A model generated the notes under the pieces. It searched no databases, had not been told where the DNA came from, and worked only from the letters and a program-made list of their open reading frames with translations. Below are positions 27,916-32,308 of a stretch of DNA of 32,308 bases, piece after piece (the stretch's first letter is position 1; every line of letters begins with the position of its first letter). Location: contig VEPJ01000146.1 in NCBI GenBank assembly GCA_012026925.1, positions 1 to 32,308 of the forward strand. The letters run 5' to 3'. The DNA comes from Gammaproteobacteria bacterium (GTDB lineage Bacteria; Pseudomonadota; Gammaproteobacteria; Steroidobacterales; Steroidobacteraceae). The position numbers were made by a program, and so were the translations under genes.

Positions 27916-29139
27916 TCAGATCGGGCGCTCGAGCACGATCGCGCCGTCCTTGACGACCATGCTGCATGGATTGAAGCCCACCCAGTAGCCGAGTTCGTCG
28001 AGCGTGTCGACGGACCACACGGCGAAGTCCGCCGCGCTGCCGGGCGCGATCGAGCCGCGTTGCCGGGCGAGTCCGAGTGCGCGAGCGGCGTGGCGAGTGA
28101 CGCCGAGCAGCACTTCCTCGCTCGTCATGCCGAACAGGCGGCGCGCCATGTTCATCGCGAGCAGCAGCGAGGCGCCCGGCGCGGAGCCCGGATTGCAGTC
28201 CGACGCGACGGCGAGCGGGACTCCGTGCGCACGTAGCGCCTGCAGCGGCGGTAACTGCTTCTCGGCGAGCACGTAGAACGCGACGGGCAGCATCACGGCG
28301 ACCGTGCCACTGCGGCCGAGCGCCGCGGCTTCCTGTTCGCTTGCGTACTCGAGATGGTCGCAGGACAGCGCGCGGTGCCGTGCGGCGACCTGGCTGCCGC
28401 CCACGTTGGACAGCTGCTCCGTGTGGAGTCGCACGGGCAGGCCCAGGCTTCCCGCGGCTGCAAAGATCCGATCGCACTGGGCCGACGAGAAGGCGATGTC
28501 CTCGCAGTACGCGTCCACGGCGTCGACCAGGGCGGGTTCGCGCTCCCGTGCCAGTCGGGGCAGCCAGTCGCTGCAGATCGTATCGACGTACTCGTCGGCG
28601 CGGCCGCCGAATTCCGGCGGCAGCGCATGCGCAGCCAGGAAACTGGTCGAGACCGTGACCGGATGCTCCGTACCGAGCCTGCGCGCCACGCGGAGCATCT
28701 TCGCTTCCGCTTCGAACTCGAGGCCATAGCCCGACTTGATCTCGACCGTGGTCACGCCTTCGTGCAGCAGCGACTGCAGGCGAGGGCGGCTGTGCTCAAC
28801 GAGCGAGTCCTCGGTGGCGGCACGCGTCGCCCGCATCGTACTCACGATGCCGCCACCCTCGCGCGCGATCTCCGCGTAACTGCTGCCGGACGTGCGACGG
28901 GCGAACTCGGCCGCGCGCTGTCCCGCGAACACGAGGTGCGTGTGGCAATCGACCAGGCCCGGCGTCAGCCAGCGTCCGGCGAGTTCGACGGTGCGGTCGG
29001 GCCGCGTTCCTGCGGGCAGTTCCTGCTCGGCGCCGACCCACTCGACGATTCCGTCGCGTGTCAGCACGGCGCCCGGCGCGTGCACCTGCATGCGTTCGTC
29101 GCAGGTGGCGATGCGGGCCTTGCGCCAGAGCGTGCGCAT
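27916..29139 (-). CDS. hutI: Imidazolonepropionase
   Basis: LVDCHTHLVFAGQRAAEFARR, TTVEIKSGYGLEFEAE, ASDCNPGSAPG, next to hutU. Confidence 0.96.
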   Translation of the reverse strand: MRTLWRKARIATCDERMQVHAPGAVLTRDGIVEWVGAEQELPAGTRPDRTVELAGRWLTPGLVDCHTHLVFAGQRAAEFARRTSGSSYAEIAREGGGIVSTMRATRAATEDSLVEHSRPRLQSLLHEGVTTVEIKSGYGLEFEAEAKMLRVARRLGTEHPVTVSTSFLAAHALPPEFGGRADEYVDTICSDWLPRLAREREPALVDAVDAYCEDIAFSSAQCDRIFAAAGSLGLPVRLHTEQLSNVGGSQVAARHRALSCDHLEYASEQEAAALGRSGTVAVMLPVAFYVLAEKQLPPLQALRAHGVPLAVASDCNPGSAPGASLLLAMNMARRLFGMTSEEVLLGVTRHAARALGLARQRGSIAPGSAADFAVWSVDTLDELGYWVGFNPCSMVVKDGAIVLERPI

Positions 29140-29143
29140 GGGA

Positions 29144-30798
<1,655 letters not shown>

Positions 30799-30802
<4 letters not shown>

Positions 30803-32151
30803 GTGGGGCGTACCCGCGGCGCGAGCCAGCGATAGAGGAGCAGGGTCGCGAGCAGGCCGACGCAGAAGAGCGCGATCAGCCACGCCACGCGAACGAAGAA
30901 GTAATCCACCAGCGAGCGCCCCTTGCTCACGCTCGCGTCGAGCGCGGTGCCGAGTTGCGGCGCCTGCGTCCCGACCGTGCCGAGCAGGACCTGCAGCTGG
31001 TTCGCGGCGCGCGTGATCTCCGCCGCGGCCTGCGTGTATTCGCTGATGTCGAACGGCTTGCCGGGCGGCTCGCCGGGCTTGCGATCGAAGCGCGCGACGA
31101 GCGTGTCGATCGCCTGCACCGCCTGGTCCACCGATGTGGCGGCGGTGTTGCCGGCCTCGAGCGCCGCGCGCACGTCGAGCAGCATCGGGCGCAGCGTGGC
31201 CTGCTGCGACTCGAGCGTGTCGGACAGCTGCCGGATCGCGGCGTCACGCTCGGCGGACAGCGTCGCGGGCAATGCCTCGGCCACGGCGGCGAAGCGGGCT
31301 GCGGAGTCCGCCAGGCTCGCGGTCTGCTGCTGCAGCTTCTGCGACTCGGGCCCGGCCGCCATGCGATTGAGCGAGCGGTCGAGCTGCAGGTCGAAGATCA
31401 CCGGCATGCGCTGCGCGTAGAAGATCGCGCGTTCGGCCATCAGGCGCGTCTGCTCCACCTGGCGTACCGCGGGGTCGAGGCCGGCCATCGGGTCGAGCCC
31501 GATCAGGCCCATGAGGCCACCGGAAAGGAGCGTGCCGCCCTTCGCGTCCTGCACGTGCATCTCGTTGACGAAGCTCTGGAAGCGGACGAACGGAACGTTC
31601 ACCACGTCCGGGTTCTGCTTCTGCCACTCGACGAAGAGACTGCGGAGTTCCTGCTGCTGGGCCGGGCTCAGGGTGTCGGTGACGAGCAGCCACGCGGCCG
31701 ATTCGAGTTCGCGGTGCGCCGTCAGCAGCGGCTGCGCCTGCGGCGGCAGGCGATGACCGATCGTCTCCTCGACGACCATCCTGCTCAGCGTGGCGAGCGT
31801 GACGAGGTCGAGGCTGCTCACGACGGGACTGTCGCCCGAGGCGCTGATGTACGCCGCGTTCGCCTGCTCGAGCAGCCATCCGGAGAGGACGTAGCGCTGC
31901 CCCGCGTCCATCACCATCGGCTCGGTGTCCCGCACCGCCTCGATCAGCCGGCCGACGTACTCGTCCGCGAACCGGAGATTGCGGGCCTGGCGCTGCACGA
32001 GCAGGGGCTTGGTTTCCTCGGCCTTGCGGGCCGAGGGTGTCATGTCCTCGATCGTCTTGCAGCCGGCGAGCGCGATCGCCGCGGCCACCATGCAGAGGAG
32101 GGTGGGCCCGAGGCGGGAGGACGCAGGAAGCAGGGAGCCGGTACGGAACAT
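30799..32151 (-). CDS. Predicted lipoprotein with coiled-coil region and C-terminal TM helix, unknown function
   Basis: Lipobox IALAGCKT, extended helical region, C-terminal [22 protein letters not shown]; stop overlaps hutU start (ATGA). Confidence 0.8.
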
Positions 32152-32271
32152 CCGCGAAGTATGGTCAGCGGGAGGTCCCGTGCAAAGGGCGGGCGCGGCG
32201 GGCGGGTCAGGAGCGCCGTGCCCACGGTGCGCCTAGAATGGCAGACAACCCGTCATCACCCCGGAGCCCAC

Positions 32272-32308
32272 GTGATCCGCTGGATCGTCATCCTCTCGCT
32301 GCTGCAGG
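32272..32308 (+). CDS. Possible start of a truncated gene (VIRWIVILSLLQ...), divergent from the hut block
   Basis: GTG with a hydrophobic start running off the window; too short to identify. Confidence 0.35.
   Translation, partial: MIRWIVILSLLQ

Overview
This is a 32.3 kb, high-GC, gene-dense proteobacterial chromosomal window; lineage was not determined, though a beta- or gammaproteobacterium seems likely. I see no rRNA, tRNA, CRISPR array, prophage or transposase gene. From left to right it contains: the 3' end of acetyl-CoA synthetase; an acetate-uptake cluster (DUF485 protein, ActP-like symporter, cNMP/CBS/DUF294 nucleotidyltransferase-like protein, DnaQ-like exonuclease); an exported DUF11 protein with a C-terminal [10 protein letters not shown] (CFI-box) segment; a DUF4382-like lipoprotein; an NlpC/P60 hydrolase; a MacA/MacB-like efflux system with separate ATPase and two tandem permeases; HrpB helicase; a DUF456 protein; a Pol X-like HhH protein lacking a polymerase catalytic domain; a CBS protein; a coupled alpha/beta hydrolase, PLD lipoprotein and small membrane protein set; a short secretin-like protein; threonine aldolase; a GNAT acetyltransferase; a thioredoxin-fold lipoprotein; a CDF transporter; and a hutU-hutI-hutG block preceded by an overlapping lipoprotein/coiled-coil gene. 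The most notable non-coding signals are two long perfect palindromes built from GGGGAC boxes (593-656 and 16799-16853), a nested GC-rich palindrome (3062-3135), and two CTACGACC-type dyads upstream of the acetate-uptake genes. No clearly undescribed multi-gene system is evident; the best leads are the palindromes, the CFI-box protein, the Cys-for-Asp change in HutG, and the coupled lipid-enzyme and hut-associated genes.
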